Assembly (NCBI GenBank): GCA_003648225.1
Contig: QMOL01000038.1
Coordinates: forward strand, 1-14,589
Length of the DNA stretch: 14,589 nt
Direction: 5' to 3'
DNA from: Chlamydiota bacterium
Lineage (GTDB): Bacteria; Auribacterota; UBA3054; B51-G9
The translations under genes and the position numbers were made by a program. Shown in pieces: positions 13,622 to 14,589 of this stretch (position 1 is its first letter; each line of letters starts with the position of its first letter). The notes beneath the pieces were generated by a model. The model was not told where the DNA came from. It made no database searches and saw only the letters and a list, made by a program, of their open reading frames with translations.

Positions 13622-14589
13622 ATGGCTACAGCACGCTTAAGAGTATTAATGTGTACAGGTAAAGTCTGCGAAAAAAAAGGCGCTTCGGCTGTCGAATCGG
13701 CTTTAAGATCCAGACTGGTTCAATTCGGCCTTAATGACGAAATTAAGATTTCGACGGCTGATGATTGTGTGGGCTATTGTAAACAAGCGCCCGTTATGAT
13801 GATTTATCCCGATAATATCCTTTACGGTAAAGTTACCGTCGATGATGTTGAGGAAATCGTCGAAGAACATTTTCTTAAAGGACGACCTGTTAAACGATTG
13901 ATTGATGATTCACTTGACGCCAAAGATGTTCTCGATAATATGCGCAAAGCCAACTTTTTTAAAGGGCAGGAAGTGCGCATTGTTATGGAAAACGCCGGCG
14001 TGATTAATCCGGAATCAATCGATGAATATATTGCCCGCGATGGTTATCTGGCCCTCGGTAAAGTTGTTACTGAAATGAAACCGGAAGAAGTTGTGGACGA
14101 AATCACTCGTTCGGGATTGCGCGGCCGCGGTGGTGGTGGATTCCCTACCGGTGTTAAATGGGGTTTTGTCGCTAAAGCACGAGGCGAAAAAAAATACGTC
14201 GTATGTAACGCGGATGAAGGCGATCCAGGCGCGTTTATGGATAGAAATATCCTCGAAGGAGACCCGCATCGCGTTATCGAAGCTATGGCAATCGCAGGTT
14301 ATGCAATAGGCTCCGATCATGGTGTTGTTTATTGCCGCGCTGAATATCCGCTCGCAATTGAGCGAATAGAAAAAGCGGTTGTTCAAGCAAAAGAAATGGG
14401 ACTTCTCGGTAATAATGTTTTTGAAACAGATTTTTCTTTCGATATTGAACTGCGTGTTGGCGCGGGCGCTTTTGTTTGCGGTGAAGAGACAGCGCTTCTT
14501 CGTTCAATCGAAGGAAAACGTGGTCAGCCGACCCCCAAACCACCTTTCCCGGCTATTTCCGGTTTATGGGGAATGCCGACTCTTATTAA
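13622..14589 (+). CDS. hndC: NuoF-like flavin subunit of NAD(P)-linked hydrogenase (5' part)
   Basis: 322 residues are visible before the window ends; the full protein is expected near 550-600. An N-terminal thioredoxin-like [2Fe-2S] domain has C11, C16, C49 and C53 (CTGKVC...CVGYC), the four ligands hndB lacks. The NuoF core follows: GLRGRGGGGFPTGVKW (about 166-181, NADH and FMN region), CNADEGDPGAFMDR (about 198-211) and GAGAFVCGEETALL (about 280-293). This is the NAD(P)H-oxidising flavoprotein of the complex. GGAG ends 5 nt before the ATG, inside the hndB end, implying coupled translation. Family members carry C-terminal 4Fe-4S domains, which would lie outside the window. hydB is the equivalent name in bifurcating hydrogenases. 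Confidence 0.93.
   Translation, partial: MATARLRVLMCTGKVCEKKGASAVESALRSRLVQFGLNDEIKISTADDCVGYCKQAPVMMIYPDNILYGKVTVDDVEEIVEEHFLKGRPVKRLIDDSLDAKDVLDNMRKANFFKGQEVRIVMENAGVINPESIDEYIARDGYLALGKVVTEMKPEEVVDEITRSGLRGRGGGGFPTGVKWGFVAKARGEKKYVVCNADEGDPGAFMDRNILEGDPHRVIEAMAIAGYAIGSDHGVVYCRAEYPLAIERIEKAVVQAKEMGLLGNNVFETDFSFDIELRVGAGAFVCGEETALLRSIEGKRGQPTPKPPFPAISGLWGMPTLI

Overview
The window looks like part of an AT-rich chromosome from an anaerobic, carbohydrate-degrading bacterium. A member of the PVC group (Kiritimatiellota, Lentisphaerota or a relative) fits best. The reasons are the combination of a PEP-CTERM surface protein built from autotransporter-type beta-strand repeats, a very large GspK-like pseudopilin, a GH43 glycosidase and an Hnd-type NAD(P)-linked [FeFe]-hydrogenase operon. 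The taxonomic call is inference from gene content; no rRNA or tRNA is visible.

Positions 1-1960 (minus strand) are an accessory island made of displaced RHS pieces. Two fragments of the RHS repeat-associated core (1-561 and 1327-1581) have no start codon. They flank a candidate toxin tail, which is interrupted by one in-frame stop, and its probable small immunity gene (562-846). Upstream on the same strand lie a 59-residue single-pass membrane peptide (1578-1757), a truncated small ORF whose N-terminus resembles Phd/RelB-type antitoxins (1835-1900), and a near-consensus promoter (1933-1961). Positions 1962-2330 are non-coding and hold a perfect 8-bp inverted repeat, a GC-richer repeat-like tract and the promoter of the next gene.

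Positions 2331-11913 (plus strand) carry surface, secretion and carbohydrate genes. First is a 752-aa PEP-CTERM beta-helix protein, whose sorting-signal coding end is tandemly repeated downstream together with a 20-nt palindrome. Next comes a secreted 561-aa protein that looks like a TIM-barrel glycosidase with a C-terminal Fn3-like domain. A 1429-aa GspK-like pseudopilin with a prepilin leader and helix-hairpin-helix domain follows, and last a cytoplasmic GH43 enzyme.

Positions 11914-14589 (plus strand) hold the start of a hydrogenase operon. A fully consensus sigma-70 promoter (TTGACA-17-TATAAT) with a palindrome over its -35 box precedes hndA (NuoE-like), a stand-alone GHKL ATPase, hndB (thioredoxin-like, with its cluster cysteines replaced) and hndC (NuoF-like, cut by the window end). 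The catalytic hndD/hydA subunit would be expected just beyond the right edge. Together these subunits would exchange electrons between NAD(P)H and H2 or ferredoxin during fermentation.
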